Source: Faecalibacterium sp. I4-1-79 (GTDB taxonomy: Bacteria > Bacillota > Clostridia > Oscillospirales > Ruminococcaceae). From it: a stretch of 64,000 nucleotides of DNA. Both the position numbers and the translations under genes were made by a program. The stretch's first letter is position 1, and the number at the start of each line of letters is the position of its first letter. Positions 43,549-51,429 of the stretch are shown here, in pieces. The stretch covers positions 2,170,001 through 2,234,000 of the forward strand of contig NZ_CP094467.1 in NCBI RefSeq assembly GCF_023347235.1, given 5' to 3'. The notes beneath the pieces are model-generated. The model saw nothing but the letters and a program-made list of their open reading frames with translations. It was not told where the DNA came from and ran no database searches.

Positions 43549-44481
43549 ATGGGCATCGTAGTCATCGGAGCTGTTTTTGTGGACATCAAGGGCTATCCCC
43601 TTTCCACCTATATCCCCGGCGGACGCAACGCCGGACGCATCGAGCAGGTACACGGCGGCGTGAGCCGCAATGTGGTGGAGGATATCGCCAACGTGGAGCT
43701 GCGCCCCACCTTTGTGGGTCTGGTGGACGACACCGGTATGGGACAGGACGTCATCGACAAGCTGGCAAGGCACAAGGTCAACACCCGCTTTATCCAGAAA
43801 AAGCCGGACGGCATGGGCACATGGCTGGCCATTTTTGACAACGATGGCGATGTGCACGCCGCCATCTCCAAGCGGCCGGACACCACCCCGCTGACCGGTC
43901 TGCTGCAGGAGCAGGGCGACGCCATTTTTGCAAACTGCGATTCCATTGCGCTGGAGCTGGACCTCGAAAAAGAAACGGTAAAGCAGACCCTGCGCTACGC
44001 TAAAAAGTACGGCAAAAAGGTGTTTGCCGCAGTCTCCAACATGAGCATCGCCATGGAGCGGCGGGATTTTTTGCAGCAGATCGATTGTTTTGTATGCAAC
44101 CAGCAGGAGGCCGGGCTGCTGTTCTCGGACGACTACGACCACCTCTCCCCGGACGAGATGTGCCGGGTGCTCACGGGCAACGTGCGCAGCGCCAACATTC
44201 CCAGCATGGTGGTGACCATGGGCGGGCAGGGCGCGGTATACGCCTGTGCAGACGGTGACTGCGGCATCGTACCCGCCAAAAAGGTGGACGTTATGGACAC
44301 CACCGGTGCGGGGGACGCCTTCTTTGCCGGCACGGTCATCGGCCTGACCTACGGCAAAACGCTGGCAGAATCCTGCGAGATCGGCAGCCGTCTGGCCGCT
44401 TCGGTCATCTGCATCACCGAGAACGTCTGTCCCCGCTTCCGCCCGCAGGAGTTCGGGCTGGATGTGCCGGTGGTGGATTAA
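43549..44481 (+). CDS. PfkB family carbohydrate/nucleoside kinase
   Basis: A 310-aa ribokinase-superfamily kinase. The N-terminal glycine-rich motif GGVSRNVVEDIA (36-47) and the C-terminal signature DTTGAGDAFFAG (250-261, catalytic Asp256) are intact. Substrate specificity is not decidable; ribokinase, pseudouridine kinase and fructokinase relatives are all possible. AGAAAGG precedes the ATG. It is flanked by two covarying terminator elements, so it is monocistronic. Confidence 0.88.
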   Translation: MGIVVIGAVFVDIKGYPLSTYIPGGRNAGRIEQVHGGVSRNVVEDIANVELRPTFVGLVDDTGMGQDVIDKLARHKVNTRFIQKKPDGMGTWLAIFDNDGDVHAAISKRPDTTPLTGLLQEQGDAIFANCDSIALELDLEKETVKQTLRYAKKYGKKVFAAVSNMSIAMERRDFLQQIDCFVCNQQEAGLLFSDDYDHLSPDEMCRVLTGNVRSANIPSMVVTMGGQGAVYACADGDCGIVPAKKVDVMDTTGAGDAFFAGTVIGLTYGKTLAESCEIGSRLAASVICITENVCPRFRPQEFGLDVPVVD

Positions 44482-44484
44482 CGG

Positions 44485-44590
44485 TTTGGAATGGTCTCCG
44501 CTGCGCTCTGACCATTTTCAGCGGAAAAATTATTTATATTTTGCCAACCGGGAAAATCTGCGGATTTTCCCGGTTGGCCTTTTCACGGTT
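44485..44590 (+). terminator. covarying hairpin element, copy C (after the PfkB kinase gene)
   Basis: The left hairpin ATGGTC/GACCAT encloses TCCGCTGCGCTCT. The main hairpin at 44543-44578 (stem GCCAACCGGGAAAA, loop TCTGCGGA) is followed by TTTTCACGG. The left stem differs from copy A by a compensatory base-pair change (C-G versus T-A). Confidence 0.85.
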
Positions 44591-44620
44591 GGATTTTTGC
44601 GAAAAACCGCATTTTCCCCC

Positions 44621-44649
44621 TTGACAGAAGCGGCAGTTTCTGGTATCAA
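44621..44649 (+). promoter_or_regulatory. promoter of the riboswitch/decarboxylase beta-subunit unit
   Basis: TTGACA, a 17-nt spacer and TATCAA, predicting transcription from about 44656. Confidence 0.75.
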
Positions 44650-44654
44650 TAAAA

Positions 44655-44804
44655 ATGATAAAGGGGAGTAAAGGGCAGCCCGCCGGTCAAGGCTTTTTCC
44701 GGCAGGCCGCTGCATGGCAGCGTCATCACGGCAGCAATGCCCGATGTCATGTGTTCGCTTGAGACTTTTGTCACAGATCTTACGCTGTGGCAAGGGTCTT
44801 TTTT
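44655..44804 (+). promoter_or_regulatory. cation riboswitch (yybP-ykoY-like) with terminator platform
   Basis: The aptamer begins TGATAAAGGGGAGTA, contains CCGGTCAAGGC then TTCCGGC, and ends CTTGAGACTTTTGTCA. These blocks match the order of the Mn2+ yybP-ykoY core as I know it (AAGGGGAGTA; GTCAA; CCGGC; GAGACCTTT). P1 pairs TGATAAAG with CTTTTGTCA. A 15-bp terminator (AGACTTTTGTCACAG with CTGTGGCAAGGGTCT, then TTTTTT; 44762-44804) re-uses the P1 3' strand, so ligand-stabilised P1 should allow readthrough. The downstream gene is a Na+ pump subunit, which also makes a Na+-sensing class a candidate. A second copy lies at 53185-53340. Confidence 0.7.
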
Positions 44805-44844
44805 CTTGCCGCAGCATCAGAACAAAAGGAGGCAGAAAAACAAT

Positions 44845-45975
44845 ATGAATTTCTGGAACACATTCGCCGCGCTCTTTTCAAATTTCGGGGCGCTGACATG
44901 GCAGATGGTGGTCATGTGGGGCATCGGTGCCCTGCTCATTTACCTTGCCATCGTCAAAAAGATGGAGCCCAGTCTGCTGCTGCCCATGGGGTTCGGTGCC
45001 ATTCTGGTCAATCTTCCCGCATCCGGTGCCATCACGCAGGGAGACACCGTTGGCCCCATCTCTGCCCTGTTCGAGGCAGGTATGTCCAACGAGCTGTTCC
45101 CGCTGCTGCTGTTCATCGGCATCGGTGCCATGATCGATTTTGGCCCGCTGCTGGAAAAGCCGTGGCTCATGCTGTTTGGCGCAGCGGCACAGTTCGGCAT
45201 CTTTTTCACCCTGTTTCTTGCCGGGTTCTTCTTTGATATGAAGGACGCCGCGTCCATTGCGGTCATCGGCGCAGCGGACGGCCCCACCGCCATTTTTGTG
45301 GCAAACACCCTGAAATCCCAGTATCTGGGCGCAATTATGGTGGCAGCTTACAGCTACATGGCGCTGGTGCCCATCGTGCAGCCGCCGGTCATCCGTCTGC
45401 TGACCACCCAGAAGGAGCGCCGCATCCGTATGCCCTACGAAAAAGGCAACGTCACCCAGCTGACCAAGATCCTGTTCCCCGTTGTGGTCACAGTGGTCGC
45501 CGGTCTGGTAGCCCCGGCCAGCGTGGCGCTGGTAGGCTTTTTGATGTTCGGCAACCTGCTGCGGGAGTGCGGGGTGCTGAACTCCCTGAGCGAGACCGCC
45601 CAGAACGTGCTGGCAAACCTCATCACCCTGCTGCTGGGTCTGACCGTTGCCGGGCAGATGACCGCCGACAAGTTCGTCCGGCCGGATACTTTGCTCATCA
45701 TGGCGCTGGGTCTTGTGGCCTTTATCTTTGATACTGCTGGCGGCGTGCTGTTCGCTAAGCTGCTTAACCTCTTCCTGCCCGAGGGCAAAAAGCTGAACCC
45801 CATGATCGGCGCGGCAGGCATTTCGGCCTTCCCCATGAGCGGACGCGTGGTCAACAAGATGGGTCTGGCCGAGGACAACCAGAATTTCCTGCTGATGTAT
45901 TCCATCAGCGTCAACGTTTCCGGGCAGATCGCATCCGTCCTTGCCGGCGGACTGATCCTTTCCCTGATGGCTTAA
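44845..45975 (+). CDS. oadB: sodium ion-translocating decarboxylase, beta subunit
   Basis: Membrane subunit that couples decarboxylation of a biotin-bound carboxyl group to Na+ export (oxaloacetate, glutaconyl-CoA or methylmalonyl-CoA decarboxylases). The 376-aa protein has about 10 TM segments, the essential Asp145 in GAADGPTAIF, and the C-terminal NVSGQIASVLAGG. The ATG at 44845 follows AAAGGAGG. Only beta and a gamma-like peptide are here; the alpha and biotin-carrier subunits must lie elsewhere, so the substrate is not known and the symbol is by family only. Confidence 0.9.
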   Translation: MNFWNTFAALFSNFGALTWQMVVMWGIGALLIYLAIVKKMEPSLLLPMGFGAILVNLPASGAITQGDTVGPISALFEAGMSNELFPLLLFIGIGAMIDFGPLLEKPWLMLFGAAAQFGIFFTLFLAGFFFDMKDAASIAVIGAADGPTAIFVANTLKSQYLGAIMVAAYSYMALVPIVQPPVIRLLTTQKERRIRMPYEKGNVTQLTKILFPVVVTVVAGLVAPASVALVGFLMFGNLLRECGVLNSLSETAQNVLANLITLLLGLTVAGQMTADKFVRPDTLLIMALGLVAFIFDTAGGVLFAKLLNLFLPEGKKLNPMIGAAGISAFPMSGRVVNKMGLAEDNQNFLLMYSISVNVSGQIASVLAGGLILSLMA

Positions 45976-45988
45976 CGGAGGTGCCTTT

Positions 45989-46117
45989 ATGCTTCATCTT
46001 TCTTCCTGGATGACCACCCTGCCCATGATGCTCATCGGCATGACCGGTATCCTGCTGGTCATCGGCTTTCTCGTGCTGGTTGTGATGGCGCTGAACTGCC
46101 TCACCCGCCGCAAGTAA
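45989..46117 (+). CDS. 42-aa OadG-like gamma subunit of the decarboxylase
   Basis: A 42-codon gene 13 bp after the beta subunit with GGAGG upstream. It encodes a single transmembrane helix (about residues 12-37) and ends NCLTRRK. OadG gamma subunits are small one-helix proteins (usually about 80 aa), so this is a plausible minimal gamma, though family membership cannot be shown from 42 residues. Confidence 0.65.
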   Translation: MLHLSSWMTTLPMMLIGMTGILLVIGFLVLVVMALNCLTRRK

Positions 46118-46138
46118 AAGAAAAAATAGGATAAGCAA

Positions 46139-46180
46139 GCCGCCCGGGAGGATCTGCGGATCTTCCCGGGCGGCTTTTTT
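46139..46180 (+). terminator. covarying hairpin element, copy G (after the decarboxylase genes)
   Basis: A 14-bp stem GCCGCCCGGGAGGA with loop TCTGCGGA is followed by TTTTTTCAC. It ends the beta/gamma unit. Confidence 0.85.
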
Positions 46181-46212
46181 CACAGGCGCAGACGGCGCTG
46201 CTTTTGCCGGCT

Positions 46213-47043
46213 TCATCCCCGGGCGTCCTGCCGGGTGGTATGGAAGTACTCCTTGGGGGTCATGCCGTACTCCTTTTTAAAGGCGCGGAAAAAGTGGTTG
46301 TAACCGCCAAAGCCGCTGGTCTTGTACACCTCGGTGATGGGAAGCCCCTGCTCGATGAGGGTGCAGCAGCGGTCTAACCGCGCCTTTACGATATAGCGGT
46401 GCACCGTCTGCCCGGTCTGGCGTTTAAATTCCCGGGCAATATGTTCCCGGGAGACGAAAAACTCCTTTTCCAGCCGCTCCAGCGTCAGCTCCTCGGTAAG
46501 GTGCGCCTGAATAAACAAAAACACCTCATCCAGCATCAGGTGGTGGCGGCTGACCGATGCGGTGTGGAACTCCGCATGGATGCAGGCGCGCAGCGCCAGC
46601 ACCACGAACATCTGCAGAATACCGTGCTCGAATACCGCTGCGCCGAACTGGGTGCGCTCCTGCGGGAGCATCAGCAGCTTCCGGGCAAGGTTTTTCAGCA
46701 GCATATAGATCTGGCTGTCCGGGCGGACGGCTACCTGCCGGAAGGGCACCACGTTGAAGCTTTTTTCAAGGTCGGTGTCCGCGTCCGAAAGCTGCGCCAG
46801 CGTCTGGGGAGACAGCTGCACCCGAATAAGTTCCAGCGGGCCGTAAGCACCGGCGTATTCCAGCCTGCCGCCCTGACCGGGCTTGAAGATGATGAGGTTC
46901 TGCTGCTGTGCGGGCAGCACCACCTCGCTGCACCGGAACACACCACTGCCCCGCATGACCAGAAACAAATCATAATACGCGCCGGAATAAAATTCCCGGA
47001 CGGCGCTCTGCTCAAAAAAATAACGCTTGACTGTATAGTTCAC
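46213..47043 (-). CDS. AraC family transcriptional regulator
   Basis: A 276-aa regulator: an N-terminal cupin-like sensing region (about 1-150) and a C-terminal AraC double HTH (about 175-275; LERLEKEFFVSREHIAREF, then YNHFFRAFKKEYGMTPKEY). The start is GTG at 47043, 8 nt after GGAGG; the longer ORF runs through the promoter region. It is divergent from the transporter-esterase-reductase genes and is their likely activator (inference from position). The ligand is unknown. Confidence 0.9.
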   Translation of the reverse strand: MNYTVKRYFFEQSAVREFYSGAYYDLFLVMRGSGVFRCSEVVLPAQQQNLIIFKPGQGGRLEYAGAYGPLELIRVQLSPQTLAQLSDADTDLEKSFNVVPFRQVAVRPDSQIYMLLKNLARKLLMLPQERTQFGAAVFEHGILQMFVVLALRACIHAEFHTASVSRHHLMLDEVFLFIQAHLTEELTLERLEKEFFVSREHIAREFKRQTGQTVHRYIVKARLDRCCTLIEQGLPITEVYKTSGFGGYNHFFRAFKKEYGMTPKEYFHTTRQDARG

Positions 47044-47080
47044 CAAAAAAACCTCCGTGAAACTGTCATGTGTAACAGAT

Positions 47081-47188
47081 TGTTGTACACAACAGAAAAG
47101 TACAACTGTTATAATTGCATAATACATCAATTTGTGATAGTTTTCAATCATTTTTTGGATATGTATTGATGGAAATTTAACGTATAAT
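47081..47188. promoter_or_regulatory. divergent control region of the AraC gene and the transporter operon
   Basis: Minus promoter TTGAAA, 17 nt, TATTAT at 47119-47147 for the AraC gene. A perfect palindrome TGTTGT-AC-ACAACA at 47081-47094 lies just downstream of it, with AACAG/CTGTT-type half-sites around (47071-47112). On the plus strand TATAAT at 47183-47188 has no -35 at the right distance, consistent with activator dependence of the operon. Confidence 0.65.
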
Positions 47189-47258
47189 GCAAAGTGTAGA
47201 AAAGAGACTTGTGCGAAAAGTCTCGTGGTTTCACTGTTTTTAAGGAGGATAAAACACA

Positions 47259-48647
47259 ATGGACCAGAAAAAGACCGTCCGACCCTTCTCCATGAAGGAC
47301 AAGATCGGCTATACACTGGGCGATCTGGGCTGCTGCTTTACTGAGCAGTACCGCGCCATGTATCTGTCGATCTTCTACACCCTGATCCTGCAGGTCAACC
47401 CCTTCCATGTGGGTATCCTGCTGCTGGTCACCAAGATCTGGGACGCCGTGAACGACCCCATCATCGGCGCGATCGTGGACTCCCGCAAGGCCACCAAGGG
47501 CGGCAAGTTCATCCCGTGGATCCGCGCCTTCTCCTTCCCCATGGCAGTGCTGTGCATACTGGGCTTTGTCAATGTGGGCAACATCAACTACGGCCTGCGT
47601 CTGGCCTACATGTTCGTCACCTACGTTCTGTACGAGGCACTGTACACCTGCGTCAACGTGCCCTTCGGTACCCTGTCCAGCGTGATGACCGATGATGTCA
47701 GCCAGCGCACCGCACTGTCCCGCTACCGCAGCCTTGGCGGCACCATCTTCATGACCGTCATGGTCATGATCGGCCCCCTGTTCCTGTATGTGGACAACAA
47801 GCCCGTGGCTGGCCGCTTCCTGATGCTGGCCTGCATCTGCGCTATGCTGGGCCTGCTGTGCCTGCAGATCACCTGCGTGTGGTGCAAGGAGCGCGTGGAA
47901 GTGCCCGAGCGTCCGCAGGGCGAAAAGCTGAACTACCTGCACGTGCTCAAGGAGATCTCTCACAATAAGGCTCTGCTGGGCGTTATGTTCTTCAGCCTGA
48001 CCGGCATGATCGGTGCTTCCGTGGTCAACGGTCTGAACACCTACCTGTATAAGGACTTCTTCGGCAACGTTAAAATTCAGGCTGTCTCTGGCATGCTGAG
48101 CGTGCTGTACGCTGTGCTGTCCTTTGCCATCACCCAGCCTCTTGCCAACAAGTTCGGCAAGAAGGAGTGGTGCTGCATGGGCGCCGGCTTTGCCGCCATC
48201 GTGTTTGGCATCCTGTTCTTCTTCCCCGTCCATAACCCCGTGGCCTTCATCGTCATCAACGGTATCTGCTATCTGGGCGCTTCCGGCATGCAGGTGCTGA
48301 TCTGGGCTATGGTCAACGACGCCATCGACTACCACGAGCTGCAGACCGGCGAGCGCAACGAGGGCATCGTTTACTCCACCTATTCCTTCTTCCGCAAGCT
48401 TGCAAGCGCCATTTCCGGCAGCCTGTCCAACTTTGTGCTGGGTGCCATCGGCTACAACGTGACCGCAGGCGCTGTGCAGACCGCAGGCGTTGTGAACGCC
48501 ATCTGGAAGAGCTACACCGGCGTCTACTTCCTGGGCTACGGCATTGCAGTTGCCATCCTGTTCTTCGTCTATCCCCTGACCAAGCAGAAGACTGCCGAGA
48601 TGCTGACCGAGCTGAAGACTCGCCGCGCCGCAAAGGAGAGCAAGTAA
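47259..48647 (+). CDS. GPH family (MFS) glycoside/pentoside/hexuronide:cation symporter
   Basis: A 462-aa transporter with 12 predicted TM helices. The N-terminal region (KIGYTLGDLGCCFTEQYRAMY, then TKIWDAVNDPIIGAIVDSR) is typical of MelB/UidB-type symporters. These carry sugars or sugar conjugates with Na+ or H+. First gene of an operon with the esterase and the ene-reductase; AAGGAGG precedes the ATG. The partner enzymes suggest the cargo is an esterified or conjugated compound rather than a plain disaccharide. Confidence 0.9.
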   Translation: MDQKKTVRPFSMKDKIGYTLGDLGCCFTEQYRAMYLSIFYTLILQVNPFHVGILLLVTKIWDAVNDPIIGAIVDSRKATKGGKFIPWIRAFSFPMAVLCILGFVNVGNINYGLRLAYMFVTYVLYEALYTCVNVPFGTLSSVMTDDVSQRTALSRYRSLGGTIFMTVMVMIGPLFLYVDNKPVAGRFLMLACICAMLGLLCLQITCVWCKERVEVPERPQGEKLNYLHVLKEISHNKALLGVMFFSLTGMIGASVVNGLNTYLYKDFFGNVKIQAVSGMLSVLYAVLSFAITQPLANKFGKKEWCCMGAGFAAIVFGILFFFPVHNPVAFIVINGICYLGASGMQVLIWAMVNDAIDYHELQTGERNEGIVYSTYSFFRKLASAISGSLSNFVLGAIGYNVTAGAVQTAGVVNAIWKSYTGVYFLGYGIAVAILFFVYPLTKQKTAEMLTELKTRRAAKESK

Positions 48648-48650
48648 ACC

Positions 48651-49406
48651 ATGAAGATCTTACAGGTTCAGTTTAAAAACCGCAATGGCCACACCCTGCG
48701 CGGCATCGTGACCCTGCCCGACACCGAGGGCAAGGTACCCTTTGTGGTGCATCTGCACGGCTTTGCCGGCAGCTGCAGCGGCTACAAGTCCATGTACACT
48801 CACCTGTCCCGCGCTCTGGCAGCGCAGGGCATCGGCAGCGCCCGGTTCGATTTCTACGGCAACGGCGAGAGCGACGGCGAGTTCGAGGATATGAGCTTCG
48901 ACGGCCTGCACACCGATGCACAGGATATCTTTGCATGGGCCGCTGAGCAGCCCTATGTGGACAGCGAAAAGCTGTTCCTCTCCGGCCAGAGCATGGGCGG
49001 CTACATTGCCGCTTCCTGCGCACCGGTCATTCAGCCCCACGGCCTGATCCTGCTGTGCCCGGGCGCCGGGATGTGGTTCGGCTGCGCACAACGTGCCGAC
49101 GGCGTTGTGCAGACCGGCAGGGACTACACCGACATGGAGGGTCTGTGCTACAAGATGGCCTTTAACTACGAGATGGCCAAGCACCCCGACCCCTTTACCG
49201 AGGCCAAGGGCTACAACGGCCCGGTGCTGCTGCTGCGCGCCGACGATGACCGTCTGGTGGACGAGGGCACCTGCAGCCGTTACGCACAGGTGTACACCGC
49301 ACCCGAGGTGGACACCATTGCGGGCGGTGGCCACAACTTTGCCACGCTGGCAGCCCGTGCCGCCGTGGAGAAAAAGACCGCAGCATTCATCAAAGCAAAT
49401 CTGTAA
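48651..49406 (+). CDS. alpha/beta hydrolase, cinnamoyl (feruloyl) esterase-like
   Basis: A 251-aa cytoplasmic serine hydrolase. Nucleophile Ser114 in SGQSMGG, acid Asp198/199 in RADDDRLV, His228 in GGGHNF; oxyanion region HLHGFAG at 34-40. The block FDFYGNGESDGEFEDM (about 67-82) closely resembles gut cinnamoyl/feruloyl esterases such as Lactobacillus LJ0536 and Butyrivibrio Est1E (family knowledge). No signal peptide, so it acts after uptake by the neighbouring transporter. It starts 4 bp after that gene. Confidence 0.82.
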   Translation: MKILQVQFKNRNGHTLRGIVTLPDTEGKVPFVVHLHGFAGSCSGYKSMYTHLSRALAAQGIGSARFDFYGNGESDGEFEDMSFDGLHTDAQDIFAWAAEQPYVDSEKLFLSGQSMGGYIAASCAPVIQPHGLILLCPGAGMWFGCAQRADGVVQTGRDYTDMEGLCYKMAFNYEMAKHPDPFTEAKGYNGPVLLLRADDDRLVDEGTCSRYAQVYTAPEVDTIAGGGHNFATLAARAAVEKKTAAFIKANL

Positions 49407-49436
49407 AGCAAAGCGTATCTGCAAGGAGGCTTTTGT

Positions 49437-51362
49437 ATGGAAAACGTAATTCTGCAGCCCATCGAGGTGGGCGGACAGACCTTTAAAAACCGCATCATGT
49501 TCCCCCCGCTGACCACCGGCTACGAGAAAAACGGCATGATCAGCGAGCAGGACATGGGCTTCTACACCCGTCTGGCAAAGGGCGGCGTGGGCTACATCGT
49601 TATGGGCGATGTGGCACCCATCAACAGCTTTTCTCCCACCCCCAAGCTGTTTGACGACAGCCAGATTCCTGCCTTCAAGGCACTGGCCGACAGCGTACAC
49701 GCCTACGGCACCAAGCTGGGCATCCAGATCTTCCACCCGGAGTACGATGTGGACGCCATCAACAGCCTGTTTATGCAGAAGAAGTTTGACGAAATGCGTC
49801 AGCGCCTGCATCATGACATGATGTTCTTCACCGATGAGGTCACCGAGGAGATGCTGATGGCTATCATCGATAAGATGTGCGCCTGCGCAGTGCGTGCACA
49901 GAAGGCCGGTGTGGACGTCATCCAGATCCACGGCGACCGCCTGAACGGCTGCCTTTGCTCCACCCGCATGAACCACCGCACCGATAAGTTCGGCGGCAGT
50001 CTGGAGAACCGCGTCCGCTTTGCCCGCATGCTGACCCGCGCCATCCGCAAGGCTGTGCCGGATATGGTCATCGACTACAAGCTGTCCATCGTCACCCCGC
50101 AGCGCGGCAAGGGCGGCATTGACGAAGCCGACGCCGTGCAGTTTGCCCAGTGGCTGGTGGAGGACGGCGTGGATATGTTCCACGTTGCCCAGGCCAACCA
50201 CACCGGCAACATGGCCGACACCATTCCTCCCATGGGCGTACAGCCCTACGGCTTCTTCGTCAAGATCGCCGGGGACATCAAAAAGGCCGTCAATGTGCCG
50301 GTCAGCGCCGTGGGTCGTATCGTGGACGCCGACATGGCTGCGCGTGTCATCGAGAGCGGCATGGCCGACATAGTTGCCATGGGTCGCCCGCTGCTGGCAG
50401 ACCCCGACTGGGGCACCAAGATCGCTGCCGGGAAGGCCTGCGATATCCGCCGCTGCATCAGCTGCAACAAGGGCTGCACCGATGCCATCCAGAACCGCCA
50501 GTTCCTCTCCTGCGTGCTGAACGCGGAGAACGGCTACGAGAACACCCGCAGCATCCAGCCCGCAGCACAGAAAAAGAAGATCGCCGTCCTCGGCGGCGGC
50601 CCTGCCGGTCTGGAAGCCGCCCGTGTGGCAGCGTTGCGCGGCCATGACGTGACACTGTTTGAAAAGACCACCACTCTGGGCGGTCAGCTGAACATTGCCT
50701 GCGTGCCTCCCCGCAAGGAGGAGATGCGCCGCGCCACACAGGACCTGATCCACGCGGTCTGCAACGCCGGTGTGCACCTGTGCATGGGTCAGACCCGCAC
50801 CGCCGAGCAGCTGAAGGACGCCGGTTTTGAGGCCGTCATCAACGCTGTGGGCGCACACAGCGCCGCACCCCGCATTCCCGGCATTGACAGCGTGAACGTT
50901 GCCGACGCGTGGAAGGTTCTGGCGGGCGAGCAGCAGGTATATGGCACGGTTGCCGTCATCGGCGGCGGTATGGTGGGCTGCGAGACCGCAGAGTATCTGG
51001 CTGCCCGCGGCTGCAAGGTGTCCGTTATCGAGATGATGGACAAGATCGCCGCAGGCGAGAGCACCACCATTCTGCCCACCCTGCTGGAAAACTACAAGAC
51101 CTACGGCGTGGAGCAGTACCCCAGCCACAAGGTCAAGGAGTTCCGCATGGATGCCGTCGTCTGCGAGAACAAGGACGGCGCAGAGGTGACCATCCCCTGC
51201 GATTACATCGTACTGGCCATGGGCGCACGCTCCAACGCATTTGACGCTGCTGCGCTGGAAGCTGCCGGTATCCCGGTGTATTCCATCGGCGATGCCGCCG
51301 GTAAGGCTGCAGATATCTCCAACGCCATCCGCACCGGTTACGATACCGCCTGCCAGCTGTAA
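49437..51362 (+). CDS. FMN/4Fe-4S/FAD ene-reductase (2,4-dienoyl-CoA reductase/enoate reductase/BaiCD family)
   Basis: A 641-aa oxidoreductase. Residues 1-335 form an Old Yellow Enzyme-type FMN barrel. Cys340, 343, 347 and 359 (C-x2-C-x3-C-x11-C) should bind a 4Fe-4S cluster. A FAD motif GGGPAG is at 386-391 and a second dinucleotide motif VIGGGMVGCE near 507. The family reduces activated C=C bonds with NAD(P)H. The stretch equivalent to the catalytic Tyr loop in FadH (GYLIN) reads HGDRLNGCLCS, so the Tyr is absent and the pocket differs. Third gene of the AraC-controlled cluster. The substrate is unknown. Confidence 0.88.
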   Translation: MENVILQPIEVGGQTFKNRIMFPPLTTGYEKNGMISEQDMGFYTRLAKGGVGYIVMGDVAPINSFSPTPKLFDDSQIPAFKALADSVHAYGTKLGIQIFHPEYDVDAINSLFMQKKFDEMRQRLHHDMMFFTDEVTEEMLMAIIDKMCACAVRAQKAGVDVIQIHGDRLNGCLCSTRMNHRTDKFGGSLENRVRFARMLTRAIRKAVPDMVIDYKLSIVTPQRGKGGIDEADAVQFAQWLVEDGVDMFHVAQANHTGNMADTIPPMGVQPYGFFVKIAGDIKKAVNVPVSAVGRIVDADMAARVIESGMADIVAMGRPLLADPDWGTKIAAGKACDIRRCISCNKGCTDAIQNRQFLSCVLNAENGYENTRSIQPAAQKKKIAVLGGGPAGLEAARVAALRGHDVTLFEKTTTLGGQLNIACVPPRKEEMRRATQDLIHAVCNAGVHLCMGQTRTAEQLKDAGFEAVINAVGAHSAAPRIPGIDSVNVADAWKVLAGEQQVYGTVAVIGGGMVGCETAEYLAARGCKVSVIEMMDKIAAGESTTILPTLLENYKTYGVEQYPSHKVKEFRMDAVVCENKDGAEVTIPCDYIVLAMGARSNAFDAAALEAAGIPVYSIGDAAGKAADISNAIRTGYDTACQL

Positions 51363-51385
51363 AACAAAAAAATATCGTTTTATTT

Positions 51386-51428
51386 GTGGGTCAGAAACGT
51401 CTGTGGGCGCTTCTGACCCACTTTTTTT
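51386..51428 (+). terminator. covarying hairpin element, copy F (after the ene-reductase gene)
   Basis: Stem GTGGGTCAGAA..TTCTGACCCAC with loop containing TCTGTGGG, followed by TTTTTTT. Confidence 0.8.
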
Positions 51429-51429
51429 A

